In this document: in pieces, positions 11,375 to 22,510 of the stretch | Position numbering within the stretch: position 1 is the stretch's first letter | Layout of the letters: every line of letters begins with the position of its first letter | Origin: Bedellia somnulentella | Taxonomy: Eukaryota; Arthropoda; Insecta; Lepidoptera; Bedelliidae | Direction of reading: 5' to 3' | Assembly (NCBI GenBank): GCA_963576735.1 | Contig: OY755183.1 | Location: 10,497,213-10,561,212, forward strand | DNA length: 64,000 bases | Program-made: the position numbers and the translations under genes | Notes under the pieces: generated by a model | What the model saw: the letters and a program-made list of their open reading frames with translations, nothing else | The model's database searches: none | Told to the model about the DNA's origin: nothing

Positions 11375-11470
11375 ACCTCACTATTGAATTTTCAAAAGTG
11401 GCCGATGAATTTCTCATTCGGAAGCTCTACCAATCCCATTTTAGGATTAAAGACGGAAGTAAAGTTAAGT
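11375..11470 (+). mobile_element. Possible decayed SINE-A 3' half
   Basis: AATTTTCAAAAGTGGCCGAT followed by GAATTTCTCATTC and CCATTTTAGGATTAAAGACG resembles the SINE-A 3' half with many substitutions. This is a weak call. Confidence 0.3.
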
Positions 11471-11571
11471 ATGAGTAAGTGTTGTGTGAGGTGCACGATT
11501 TTGTCAAGAGTGTCCGATTTGTGATCAAATGAGGACTAGTTTTTTTTTTGTAAATGATATTTTATCCGCAG

Positions 11572-11771
11572 AGAGCCTCATCGCTAGCCGATCTACAGAA
11601 GCGCTACGTGTCCAGCAACATAACGACGACGCCGGAGCCCCAACCAATGGTATACCAGCCGCAGGACGAGCGCGCCGTGGAGGTGCTGAAACGCGACCCC
11701 CATCTTAGCAACCTCATCAGTAACTACATGCAACAGCTGAAACTGGCAGCGCTGCGGCGAGCCATCACTAG
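11572..11771 (+). CDS. Orphan exon of an unrecognised gene
   Basis: An acceptor (ATTTTATCCGCAG ending at 11571, behind a T-tract) opens a GC-rich frame that stands out from its AT-rich surroundings. It reads SSLADLQKRYVSSNITTT, then DERAVEVLKRDPHLSNLIS, then MQQLKLAALRR. The look is that of a helical segment. The 3' limit is uncertain: a weak donor ACTAG|GTTGCC lies at 11771, otherwise the frame runs to a TAA at 11884-11886. The starting phase (0) does not fit the phase-1 donor at 2523, so it is probably another gene. I do not recognise the protein. A decayed copy of its 3' part lies at 12150-12290. Confidence 0.5.
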
Positions 11772-12149
11772 GTTGCCACGAAAAAAAACTAGCAGGAAAC
11801 ATTTGTCTGTAGTTTCATTTCTTCGGGGTTCTTGGGATTTGAGCAAAGAACGGGAAAGTACAATTTCAAAAAATCATATGGATTAAATAGAGGGTAGTTA
11901 TATTAGAACCTTGTCCATGAGATTGAACCTGCTCAAGTTACACCCTAAATTCAATGCGATCTATTTATGCACCCTTACTTGTTTAAGTTAGTAATGGAAC
12001 CTATCAAAAACGTAAAGATGATTATTTTATGCGCTCCAAAACAAAAGAAAAATACAGGCGTTAAAATTGACACAGAAGTAGCTAGGTAACAAGTCAAACC
12101 GACTGATATACCAGTAGAATAGAACTCCCCTCTCAATAATGTAGTAGGA

Positions 12150-12290
12150 GCGACACAGATGCGCCGAGCGACTTATTTCAGCAACTTCGTGCGACAGCTG
12201 AGGTATTCTGGATGCTGCGGTTAGCCATCACTAGCCAAAGAAAACAACAGGGAGGAAACATTTGCCTGTAATTTCTTTTCCAAAATGCGA
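12150..12290 (+). pseudogene. Decayed tandem copy of the 11.6-kb exon
   Basis: CAGCAACTTCGTGCGACAGC, TGCTGCGGTTAGCCATCACT and GGAGGAAACATTTGCCTGTA follow the same order as the 3' part of the exon at 11572 and its downstream flank, about 455 bp away. Small insertions break the frame. It is a second example, outside Nup160, of local duplication of an exon with its flank. Confidence 0.5.
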
Positions 12291-12597
12291 CAATTTGAGG
12301 GGCGAGCGAGTCGCTTAAAATGAATCTAGTTGATTAACCGTACATTATACATGGATATTTGTTATGAAGGATAGTCTTACGAGGTGCCTTAAGGTTTGGG
12401 GGCCTTTTAAGTCTAAAGTGCAATATCCACTGAGCCCGCCGGGCTGCCAGCAAAGCCTGCCGCCACAACCCGGCGGCCTGTAAGAAAAGAATCATTTCTA
12501 ACCTATGTATGAAAACTAGGCGGCGGTCCGGCGGGCCCAATGTGTATTGCACTTTACATTGTGAGTAAGCCCACGTAGGTAAGTTGTTATTAATAGC

Positions 12598-12773
12598 GTG
12601 ACAGTGCATTTAAACAAAAACAGCGATAGGCCTGCCAGGGGGCATATGTCTATGGATACACATGAGAGCTCTGATCAAGCAAAACGTACTCTGAACCCAA
12701 GTTGACATTAATGTAAAGTGATCTTCAGAAGTTTAGTATCTCTATCACCCCATCGGGGATATATGGCGTGTAC
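12598..12773 (+). mobile_element. SINE-B 3' fragment
   Basis: CAGCGATAGGCCTGCC, GCAAAACGTACTCTGAAC and CCCATCGGGGATATATGGCG mark the 3' half of SINE-B. The upstream GC-rich block at 12420-12540 (CCGCCGGGCTGCCAGC..., CGGCGGTCCGGCGGGC) is unexplained. Confidence 0.7.
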
Positions 12774-13162
12774 GTGTGAGTTCAGTGGGTTTTAGCATAT
12801 GTTACTAGAGACTTATCACAATACATCATTTATTACACAAAATAAAAATATCATTCAATAAAGCTTATAACGTCCTATATGAATTTACACCATGTCGTGC
12901 ACCATATATTTTGAACATTAAGACAACAAATGATTATAAAGTTAAACAGCACATTAAATAGTTACGAACTGCTAGATTTCAGGAATTTTTAATATTGGTT
13001 TTTACAAAACAGGGTAAACAATAATTAAATTTTAATGAATTCAATAAAAAGATATATATTAAAATTAAAACAGATTACATAATTTAAAAATCAAACATGT
13101 TTCACTTTTATATAGCCAATATAGTGAGTAGAGTTACTTTTAGAATTATTTATATCAATACA

Positions 13163-14000
13163 CTATGTATAGTTTTGTCTAGCTAATTCAGGATTAAATT
13201 GTGAGTTATATTTAGGTTTTAATCTAGTTGTGTGTGTGACCGGTGTGTTAACTAAACATGGACCTGCCAGGCTTGCCAAATATGAATCTGTTTTAAGCTT
13301 TTCTTGTTGTTCACGTTTAAGTCTTGCCGCTCTTAGTTTCTTGAGCTTTTCTTCTTTAGAACATTTATCATTGCTTTTATTTTTTGACTTTGTCTTACAC
13401 TCACTATCTTGGCTGCTTTTTCTTTTACTTTTATTACTACTTGTCTTGTGACAAAGGTGTTTAAACTTATTCAATGGGTCTAGATATTTTTTCTTTTTAT
13501 AACTTATTTCTCCTTCATAGACATCTTCTTCTGCCGGTTTAGGGTTACCATAAGCATCCTTTATCACTAATTTATCATATGTACATCTGATATCATTTGA
13601 CTTCTTAAATCTTGTTTCCCCTGGTAAAGTCTCATACCAGTTCTTTTTTTTAAGAGCCTCATTGGTATCTTGCCCCAAATATGTTAAATATCCAATTTTC
13701 TTCTCATATTCTTCTTGCTTGTCTTTAACTTCCTTATCATGATCTTTATTTGTTTTCGTAGTACATGTTTCAAAGTTACTGAATAAATTTATGTGCCCTT
13801 CCGATTCCTTATTTGTAGAAGCCGGTATAAGATCTAAACCTGCTTCTTCCAGCTTTTCCTTACTTTTGTTTTTAAGCAATTTTAAGCGAGCTTCACGATT
13901 TGCTGTTTCTATTCTCTTTTGTTCCACTCTCTCCTTCTCTGCTGCTTCAGCTTCATCTTTTCGGACTCTTGCAATGTTTTCTCTAGTTCTGACATGCCAG
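13163..14000 (-). CDS. LENG1: LENG1 exon 2 (terminal coding exon)
   Basis: This carries almost the whole protein. The acceptor AG is at 14001-14002 and the stop is at 13163-13165. The first codon is completed by one base (phase 2 in). The frame is uninterrupted for 279 codons, although the surrounding intergenic DNA is AT-rich. Confidence 0.9.
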
Positions 14001-17000
14001 CTGGAAAGTATATGAATGAAGATTATAATCAGGGTTAATTAATACATAAAACTTAAAAATAAACAGAAAGTTATAATCTAGCTTATCAACAATTAGAACT
14101 ATCAGGTCTAAGCAATTGAATATAATAATGAAGATGGGAAGGCTATATACAGTACAGAAGACAGGTAATAAATAAGGTCAAGCAATGGTTTCAAGGAATG
14201 AAACGAGCACTGGAATAATAGTGAAAGTGGATATATTGCGATATATTAACAAATCTTCCAAACAGTCTTCTTTCAATTCTTTTGCCTTTTGTTTTGCTGC
14301 TATGTGATATGATTTAATAGCACTTTTAGAGCCGACAATGTCACTATAGTAACCAGTTTTTCTAAGGCGCTCGCACATACCCCTACCCAACCCCCAACAT
14401 TCTCAAAAAACTTTTTTTTAAATCGATTGTTTATTGGAATACCTTATCAAAATTTGGATAAAAATTGTTGGTCTTATTTAAAATCACATTTGCCACCTCG
14501 CTTAATTATTTTGAAGTGGCGGAGGCGCGCAAAGAAAATGATACAGCAGCATTCTACAGTTAGATTCTTCGCTACTTTTCCTTACTTTCTTCGCCAACTG
14601 GCCTGCGACTGGCGCTCGCCACTCGATAAAAAGATGACTAATAAACATGGATGTCCGTGAGTATATGTATGGTATATGTAATAAACATAATTGTCAGTGT
14701 AGCAAGCCAAGTTGAGGATTTCTTACTGAGGATGATTTGTCAAAAATGGCATACCATATCCTTCTTCCTTACAACAACTTCAACCTAACTATGATCAATC
14801 TTTTCCCCCTGACTATAAAATAACATCAATATATATACATTCTCAAATCTATTTTTACTAATTAAAATAAAAAATTTGAAATCAAATTGTGGGGAACATA
14901 TAATAGGCTGTGTCGTGTCCACTTAGAATAGCACTACCCTATTTCACTCATAGGTGTTAGGAGGGAATTTTAAGTGTTTATTGGCCAATGCGGTAGGATA
15001 CCCATCACCAACAACGATTATTATATAATCTTTCCCCCACTTCATTTCCTAAAGAGGCTGAGGTATTTACTTTCTGACCGAGGTTACATTTTTTTCTTCT
15101 AAAAGGCTGTGTATGTTGGCACGCTTTTACACACACATTGGGTTTTTAAGCGGCTTAAAATATTCAGTCAAATAAAAACTCGCTTATACACTCATAGTTC
15201 TGATTGGGGTAGGAAGATAATAATGATTGCTACTTAGCACAATCTTGACAAATCTCCCTTGCTCCCTTACATTCATTATTCTTCTTATAAATGCTCTTTA
15301 ATTCTTCTCACTTCTGACCCCCACCTTTATAAAAATCTGGTCTAGAAATGAAAACCCAAACAAACCACTCAAAAGCGGTACCTGCCTCAGGGTAAGCACC
15401 TACCTATTTGTTACGTTATTATATGTTAAACATGATCTAAACAAAGACAAGGAACCAATTTTTCTATTGAATCACTCATATAGAGTTCTTTTACACACCA
15501 AGGCAAAGGTTCACGTGTTTTATCATACATATACTCACGTGGTTAGTTCTCATTGGAGTAGGCAGTGATTACCAATTATTATTTTCGGAAGACATTTTTG
15601 TTTCTCGCCTCTCCCATGGCCGAAAATGAAAATATAAATTTTAAATGGGAGAGGCGGTACTCCCCGACAAAAGCACAGTCGGTCGGGGTCAGGGAGTCAG
15701 GTTCAAGAACCGACGGACGATCCGAGCCGTATCGAGCAGCACCGCTTTCTGCATTTGTGCTGGAACCGACACGCCACAGAAATCCAACCGCCTCAAGTTG
15801 GTCGCGAGGCTGGTTGGAATTAACCCGTTCGCGGACAAAACAATTGGGATTATTTCTGTCGAAGTCACACCCCACATGTCGGTGATCTCGTGAGCCAGAT
15901 CGAGATATTTCCGACGCTTCTCGGTTTCGGCTTTCACGAGACCCTCGTCATGAGGGATAGTGACATCCACTAGAAATACCCTCGACTGCGACCGATCCCA
16001 TACCACGATATCAGGCTTATTCGCTAGAATAGTCCTGTCCGTGATAACGGATCGGTCCCAATAGATTTTGGCACGGTCGTTTTCTAGGATTGGCTCCGGC
16101 AGATACTTGTAATACGGCAGCCTCTGTTGCAAGAGTCCGTATTTCAGAGCGAGCTCCTGATGCAGGATTTTGGCTGCTTGGTTGTGTCTGTGCAAGTACT
16201 CAGTGTTAGCAAGAGCCGAACAACCGGAAATAACATGCCTAAGTGACTCTCCGGGACGGCCACATGCTCGACAAACGTCTGTGGTACCGTCCTTTAGGAT
16301 GTATTTCCGATAGTTCCGCGTCTTGATAACCTGGTCTTGTATTGCACAGACAAAACCTTCGGTTTCCCCAAAAAGGTCCCCGAAACGCAGCCAATGCAGG
16401 GAGGCTTTACGGTCCACGAAAGGTTCGTGAAGTACCTTGTAAAACCTCCCGTGCAGCTCCTTCTCTTTCCACACGGACTCCCGATCAGAGGTGCTAAGTA
16501 CCTCCGGGGTTCGCCAATCCTGTGAGGCCAACGATAAGGGAGTCAGTCCTTTATCACTAGCGACCACCTCTCCCCGAATACTATCATCCGTCATCGTCAA
16601 AAAATAGTTTCTGAGGTTGCATACCTCGCGGTTGTGCATGGTTTTGACACTCAAAAGGCCTCGACCACCACACTTCCGCGGGATATACAATCTCATAACC
16701 GACGATCTCGGATGATGCATTCGATGAGAGGTCATCGTCGTGCGGACTCGTCTGTCCAGAGCGTCTAGTTCGGACTGAGTCCATCTGAGCACGCCAAACG
16801 TGTACATCAGTACAGGCATGACCCAGGAGTTAATGGCTCGGATCCTATTAACGCCCGACAAGTAGCTATTAAGCACACTTTTCAGGCGTTCATAAAACTC
16901 CTCGCAAACACCCTGTTTCACGTCTGCCACCTTCACACCGATGGTTTGTGACATGCCCAGATACCGGTATGTTTCAGCCTCGGAGAGTGCCCTCAAATGA

Positions 17001-20000
17001 TTGGTGCCGACATCGACACCATCAGAGTGCACGACATGCCCCTTCTCGACATGAATGACCGCACACTTATCGACCCCGAGCTCCATCTTGACGGAACCAC
17101 TGAAATCATTAGTGATCGTCAGTAGCTCCGCCAATCTGTCAGCCGTGGGGGCGTAAAGCTTCAGGTCATCCATGTAAAGGAGATGAGGCAAGCGTGGTCC
17201 GCCTCTCCGAAACTGAAAACCTGTCCCTGAATTCTCCAAGAGTGTACTTAGAGGATTCAGGGCCAAGCAAAACCAAACTGGACTCAGGCAATCGCCCTGG
17301 AAAATCCCTCGCCTTATATCAATTTGGTCATCCGCTGACCGTCTAAACTCAGGATCGTTCTCCAGCACCCCATACACTGCCCGAGGAAGTGTCGAACTGT
17401 ACTTTCAATTTTGTACAGCTCGAGGACCCCCATGAGCCATGAATGAGGTACCGAATCGAACGCCTTCCTGTAGTCTATCCAGCCAGCGGAGAAGTTCCGA
17501 CGGTTGCGTTTGACCAGTTGGCCTACGACCGCGTCGATGAGGAGCAGCTCCTTGCTACCGCGACTACCGCCCCTACATCCGTTCTGAGCTCCAGAGATCA
17601 CATTGTTATCAACAATGTGTTGAGTAATCTTGGAGCTCAGAACGGATGTCAAGGTCTTGTAAATTGTACAAAGACAAGTAATGGGGCGGTATTGTGATGG
17701 ATCCGCGGTAGCATCGCTCTTTGGAGCTAAATGAGTGACCCCAGTAGTTAAGAAGTTCGGGAGCGTCCCACTCTCGAGGGCGCTTTGGAACTGACGGGCG
17801 AGAGTAGCGTGACAGCGCGTGAACCCCTTCAACCAGTAATGGTGCAATCCGTCCGGCCCTGGACTTTTCCAGTTCGGAGCCTTACGGATCGCAGCCACCA
17901 CATCCTCCTCGGATATGTTGACGGGGTTCATGGGCGCTATGGGCTCGCACGCTCCCTCGACCGCCTCGAACCATCGGCCCTCTTCGTGATTAACAGGCAG
18001 CGACCAAAGCCCACGCCAAAAGGCAACCACATCGACTTTTTCCGGTCGCTGACCCGTCGAAACCACATCGGGACGCTCCAAAGTTCTGTAGAACTTCTTC
18101 TGGTCACTCATGAAGAGACGATTCTGTTGGTACCTCTTTACCCTTTCAGAATATCGCCTAATTCGCTTACCCCAAGCAGCGATCTTCTGCTTCAGATCAT
18201 CGATGCGCTCCACCAGTTTACAGGCAAACTCCGGTGAGTTGTCAAAGACATTCTCACCAGGGAATGCCTCCCTGACGAAGCGCACCACCCTCGGCCTATT
18301 GTTGCCTGATCTGAAGCTGGTCAGTTTGCCGATGAGGACCCTGGCCCTTGTGATACGGCTTTCAATCCGCCTCATCCAGGCTGGTCTAGTTCTAGTCCTG
18401 GGACTAGTACTGCCAGCCTGGCGGGAGCCACCAGCTCTTGTTGGCGGCATCCTGACGCCGACAAATTGACAAACTGTCATTGCGGCGCCAAAGAGAATTG
18501 AATCCGTATCCCAAAGGTCCATGCTGCTCTCTAAAAATGAGGGCAGCATGTTATTGACGGCCTCAACGACATCCCGAACCTTGATGCTGAGAGGAACTCG
18601 GGGCAGCCTTGGCCTCCTTTCGAGAGGCACTTGGCGATATTCCAGGATCGTCTCTTCGAGTGCGCTCCTCACCAAATCCAAATCCAGGGAGACTGTTCCC
18701 CAATCGCTTTCCGCACCACCCACATCCGGCAGGTTAGCAATTGGCTCCCTCCGTACTTCCCGTTCAGGGACTGGAGGGAGAACCTGCAAAGGTGGCTCTT
18801 CGTCTAGCGGGGGAACAGCCTCGCGTCGCAATTGTTCGAGTTCGGTAGTGCTAAAAAGTTCTGAGCGCTGTATGTACCGAACTCGATCCGCCAGGTTTTG
18901 TTCTGTGACGGTCAAATTGGGCTCCAGCCGCTGAAATTCGCGGAACATTGCTGCCCGATAACCCGTCCGCCCAGTTCTTGATCCTGAGGCCCTAAGGTAG
19001 GCCCGCATGGCATTTCTATTCATATCAACCGTCCATGCCATGCGGCGCCTAGCTCCACCAGCGGCGGGCACCGACTGCTGGGACTGAGTTGCCCCAGTCC
19101 CAACCGATGCCAAGCCATCTGGTGGCTGAGGTGGTCGCGCAGACCGGCCAGGTGGTCGGGCCGGTCCGCGACGGCTGGGGGACCGCATGCTGCCACGTCC
19201 AGCCCCAGCTCCAGACGCGCCCCAGCGATAACCCCTGGGGAGCGGCCCTATACGCTCATCGTCGTCTTGCATACCATTACGATGAGCAAAGATTCACCCG
19301 GGGTTTCACTCACTTGCCCCGGGGAGACCGTTATTGCTCTATTTTGCGCTGAGACCAGTTTGTAGACACGGTCAACACCTACAAACTCAAGCGCTGACTA
19401 TTTGCATTGCTGGAATGGCAAGCTGGTAAACATTTCATCCTGCCATTCCAACAATGGGCGGTGGGGTCGTCACATCCCTACGCCTTTTTATTATTTATTA
19501 TCATTATTATTATTAGACGAGCGGTAAACGCCACGGGTTTCCGCACTGAGCCCGGCATGGCGGACCATTGTACGTGGACCAAGTGGTCAACTAGCTCTCC
19601 CAGCCTAATTCCGTCCAGAAGGCAAGTAGCTTATCCAGGTCAGCTACCGCCCCTGGGAGCGACTTTATTGTTCCTATAGTGTTTTTTCGGATATCGGCCA
19701 CTCCAGTGCATTCCTGGAGCACGTGAGCGACCGTCTCATCAGCCTTCATGCACGCACGGCATAGAGGGCTATCGGTGATGCCTATGGTGTGTAAGTGTTT
19801 GTTTAATGTGGTATGTCCTGTAAGTATTCCAGCCACTGTCCGCAGGTCCTTCCTACTAAGTCGTAGTGCGCGCCCGGTCAGCTTTATGTCAAGGGTTGGC
19901 AAAGTTTCCTTTGACTGTCTGCAGCCAGGCTCTTCCTGCCAGTGTGACTTGGAGAGAGAGTGTGAGCGTTCTCTTAGCCACGCACGCAGCTGACCAAAAG

Positions 20001-21900
20001 GCAGGGGGATAATCGGTTCAGGACCCTGCAGGACTAGTCCTGAAGTGAACACACAGCGATCCAGAGCCTGTAGCACAGATGCACTGTCCGAGATGATTTT
20101 GACATGCATATCGGACAGCGCACGGGCTTTGATTGCCATTGCCGCCTCAGTTATTCCAAGACACTCCGCTTGGAATACCGTATTGTGGTGGCCTAGGCTT
20201 TTGGAGATTTTGATATTGAGGTCTTGTGAGTATACGCCCGCTCCAGTCCCTTGGTTGGTCTTGGAGCCATCTGTATACACACGCACCTCTTTAATATCGG
20301 AGTAGTCATGTTGTTCCTCTTCGAGTACAACAGTGTAGTTGTGCTTGGTTATAATGGTTTTTGTTATCCTATCACATGGTGCAGCAAGTAAGGGCTGATA
20401 TTGGATGGCCGCTGTGTAAATATTAGTGTGTAGGATTCTGGAGTCATTTTTGAGGTGTCCTGCCTTTTTCAGCCTAAGTGAGGACATCGCTGCCTCTTGC
20501 TGTATGTGTAAGTGTAAGGGCGGCAGATTCAGTAGCACCTGAAGAGCTGCCGTGGGTGCGGTTCTCATACAGCCCGTGATGGCCATGCAGGCAAGCCGTT
20601 GCATTTTTTCTAGGTCGTTTTGGGCTGTTGTTAATCTAGTTCTCGACCACCAGACCAGTGAGCCGTAGGTTATCACAGGTCTAATAATGGTGGTATAAAG
20701 CCAGTGTACAATCTTAGGTTTTAATCCCCAGTTTTTACCTAGTATCCGCTTGCACTGCCATAGCATAGCGCTGGCTTTTTTTATTGTGTTATCTAAATGT
20801 GGTTTCCAGCTCAGTTTGTCATCTAGGGTAATTCCTAGATATTTACCAGTCTTGGAAAGAGTGAGTTGGGTTCCAAAGAGTTTTGGAAGTTCAAAAGGGG
20901 GGAGTTTCCTTTTGTGAGTGAAAAGAGTTAGTTCAGTCTTTTTAGGGTTTACTTTCAGGTCGTATTCGTTACACCATGTCTCCACTACTCTTAATGTTTG
21001 ACCCATTTGATTGCAGAGCATGTTTACATGATTTCCATTTAGTAGGATAGTGAGATCATCCGCGTAGCCTACAGTAAAGTAGCCTCGGGCATTAAGCCTC
21101 CTAAGTAGAGAGTCGACCACCATGTTCCATAGGAGTGGGGAGAGGACCCCCCCTTGGGGGCATCCTCTTGTCACAATGGCTCTGGTGGTGTCTTTTAAGG
21201 TTACTTGGACCGCTCTGAGTCTCAACATGTTAACAACCCAACCCCTGAGTGTGGAGTTAACACGGAAGTCTTTCAGAGTTTTCTCGATACAAGGTATGTT
21301 AGTTTTATCGAAAGCACCTTCAATATCTATGAAGGTGCCTAGTGTGGATTCTTCCAGTCAGTGTCATCAGTATGATGACAGTCTGGGAAGTGGCAGTCTA
21401 GGAGCAATTTATGTGTTTCTGTATCTGTCGTGGTGTATGTATTATCAGGTGTTTTGAGCGGCCCTACGGTGATTACCAATTGCCACATTGTATGTTGCTG
21501 GCAAACCTCTCTAGCAACATTCACATCCATCAATCTTTTCATACTCAAGCATGCATTACAGGCTCTTTTATTCTTCATACTTCGGACTCCATCCTGCCTT
21601 TATGAGCACACTCTCTATTTGGCCCATATGTGTACCCCCAGGTTGTCTACTAACATTACTTTCCACCTCTGGTCTCTTTCACCAAATTACTAACATCCAT
21701 ACATACAATGGCATACTCTCTCATTACGCAAACCAACTCAACTCAAAAAGTGTTTATAACATTTAATTACTTGAGGATTAAACACTTTTTGAGTTGAGTT
21801 GGTTTGCGTAAAGAGAGAGTATGCAAATAAATATAACATTTAATTACTTTAGGATTATTTATCTTATCAAAACATACCTCTTTTTCGGTAATATGTTCAT
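13163..21900 (-). CDS. LENG1: LENG1 homologue (two exons: 21878..21900 and 13163..14000)
   Basis: Homologue of leukocyte receptor cluster member 1, a small conserved coiled-coil protein that I recall being linked to spliceosome or nuclear proteomes; its function is not settled. Exon 1 encodes MNILPKK plus two bases of a split serine codon. Exon 2 opens at an acceptor CTTTCCAG| with the base that completes it, then WHVRTRENIARVRKDE, the family hallmark. Together they give 861 nt including the stop, about 286 residues, close to the ~264 of the human protein. The body is Lys/Glu-rich with a WYETLP motif near the middle, a KSKRKSSQDSECK-type basic stretch and a KLKKLRAARLKREQQEK helix. Intron 1 is about 7.9 kb and is filled by LINEs. 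Confidence 0.88.
14905..15120 (+). mobile_element. SINE-A copy in LENG1 intron 1
   Basis: GGCTGTGTCGTGTCCACTTA, ACCCATCACCAACAACGATT and the truncated end AAAAGGCTGTGTATGTTGGC match SINE-A with about 20% divergence by eye. The stretch 14003-14904 of the intron shows no other recognisable element, apart from a possible LINE tail GTCCGTGAGTATATGTATGG near 14651. Confidence 0.7.
15265..15345 (-). mobile_element. RTE-like LINE fragment
   Basis: The minus strand reads GAAGAATTAAAGAGCATTTA with flanking blocks of the LINE tail, in the same orientation as the next fragment. Confidence 0.5.
15522..15577 (-). mobile_element. RTE-like LINE 3' end, left part of a split copy
   Basis: CATACATATACTCACGTGGT then TCTCATTGGAGTAGGCAG is the inverted LINE tail. 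It breaks off at GTGATTACCAATT (15565-15577) and resumes after an identical 13-mer at 21469-21481. The copy was therefore split by the 5.9-kb LINE nest between the two. Confidence 0.85.
15585..19488 (-). mobile_element. R4/Dong-type LINE with restriction-like endonuclease
   Basis: A near-complete site-preferring non-LTR retrotransposon of about 3.9 kb. On its 5' side (plus-strand right) lies a TTA/TAA tract at 19489-19516; on its 3' side lies AATAATAAT. The Bombyx element Dong, the type of this clade, inserts in TAA repeats, so placement and sequence agree. The TAA tract is the 3' tail of the neighbouring LINE (19494-21468), so this element is nested in it. A hairpin (TGGAATGGCA / TGCCATTCCA) lies in its 5' UTR at 19410-19452. 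Confidence 0.85.
15689..19272 (-). pseudogene. R4/Dong-type polyprotein, split by a frameshift
   Basis: Two long frames (17314-19272 and 15689-17377) overlap by 64 bp, and together cover one protein of over 1,150 residues. In order: a Pro/Arg-rich N-terminus; a conserved block with WTVDMNRNAMRAYL and VTEQNLADRVRYIQR; reverse transcriptase with GPDGLHHYWLK, IDYRKAFDSVPHSWL, GIFQGDCLSPVWFCLALNPL and the active site LLYMDDLKLY; a CCHC finger (CRACGRPGESLRHVISGC); and a restriction-like endonuclease (KPDIVVWDRSQSRVFLVDV followed by a conserved Lys region). A single-base indel near 17315-17330 separates the frames just before the GIFQGD motif. Otherwise the coding region looks well preserved, which suggests a fairly recent insertion. 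Confidence 0.88.
19494..21468 (-). mobile_element. 5'-truncated LINE with RT and RNase H (LOA/I-like)
   Basis: Bounded by a 13-bp target-site duplication, GTGATTACCAATT, at 15565-15577 and 21469-21481; the inserted R4/Dong element lies between the copies. The LINE ends in a TAA-rich tail now split by R4/Dong. Retroposition into an older RTE-like LINE is therefore direct from the sequence. The clade (LOA or I-type) is inferred from RT motifs plus RNase H. Confidence 0.85.
19591..21340 (-). pseudogene. RT-RNase H polyprotein fragment of the LOA/I-like LINE
   Basis: The frame starts inside the reverse transcriptase (FIDIEGAFDKTN) and passes RGCPQGGVLSPLLWN and the active site VGYADDLTILL. It continues through the thumb region, then RNase H motifs VYTDGSKTNQGTGAG, FQAECLGITEAA and ISDSASVLQALD. 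After TSGLVLQ it jumps directly to GPEPIIPLP, so the last RNase H segment, which should carry the GNExAD motif, is deleted. A C-terminal CRACMKADETVAHVLQEC finger follows, and the ORF ends at 19591. The N-terminal endonuclease is missing by 5' truncation. The copy is dead. Confidence 0.82.
21469..21690 (-). mobile_element. RTE-like LINE, right part of the split copy
   Basis: It continues the copy interrupted at 15577: GGCAAACCTCTCTAGCAACA, CATCCATCAATCTTTTCATA, and GCTCTTTTATTCTTCATACT are the inverted LINE 3' region in correct order. Confidence 0.85.
21711..21857. repeat. Near-perfect hairpin interleaved with a direct repeat
   Basis: Arms of 46 bp (21711-21756 and 21779-21824) are inverted copies with one mismatch. 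A 24-bp segment beginning TAACATTTAATTACTT follows each arm (21757-21780 and 21834-21857). The order is arm, direct repeat, inverted arm, direct repeat. It sits only 21 bp from LENG1 exon 1, inside the intron. Confidence 0.85.
21878..21900 (-). CDS. LENG1: LENG1 exon 1
   Basis: Twenty-three bases encode the start Met and six further residues of the invariant MNILPKK start, plus two bases of the next codon. They end at a donor AG|GTATGTTT. The first two codons and phase match exon 2 exactly. This tiny exon is below the size usual ORF searches report. Confidence 0.88.
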
Positions 21901-22064
21901 GGCTCTTGTTCTTCTGTAACACACAGTTTAGTAAAGATTGTAATATAGGATAGATGCGATAGAAATTCCAACAAAATAAAATAACAATTTAATTTTAATG
22001 TTTAAATCACAAGTATGGCATGGAATAAATAAATAATAGTGAAGTGAGTGACAGTGACCATTAG

Positions 22065-22510
22065 TGTTGCCGAATAATCGATTGTGTATCGATTATCAAT
22101 CGATTGTGCAAATTGGGCTCAAATAATCTAATAATTGATAGTATCGATTAAATCAATGGCTAGATATTAATCTTATGACAATGTAATCGATCATAAAATT
22201 GATACCAAGTTTTGAAGCAATACTATCGATCTAATCGATTTAATTGTAGATTGATCGATAGTTTCATAATAATCGCGATAATCGATAGTATTTGCCTAAA
22301 TCCATTATCGATTTAATCGATAGTATTGCCAACTCAGTTAATATTAAACGATTATTTCTTTATAATCGAGTATATTGTCATTTGATTAATATCTAGCCAT
22401 CTATTTAATCGATAGTATCGATATTCCAATCGATTTTTAGAATATTTTGAGAGAACATAATCGATTAATCTATAATCGATTACCGACTTTAATTGTGGGT
22501 TGCCAACTTT
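22065..22510. repeat. ATCGAT-rich foldback element
   Basis: About 450 bp densely packed with ATCGAT/TAATCGAT words. The left part (22140-22200, with TCAATGGCTAGATATTAATC) reappears inverted near 22376-22425 (GATTAATATCTAGCCATCTA), showing an imperfect fold-back. TTGCC-like ends lie near 22067 and 22500. It resembles a MITE with long internal inverted repeats. No coding sequence is present. Confidence 0.6.

Noticed and set aside
17443..19352. Several plus-strand frames of 84-150 codons
   Set aside because: Shadows of the GC-rich R4/Dong polyprotein on the minus strand; no motifs or splice sites.
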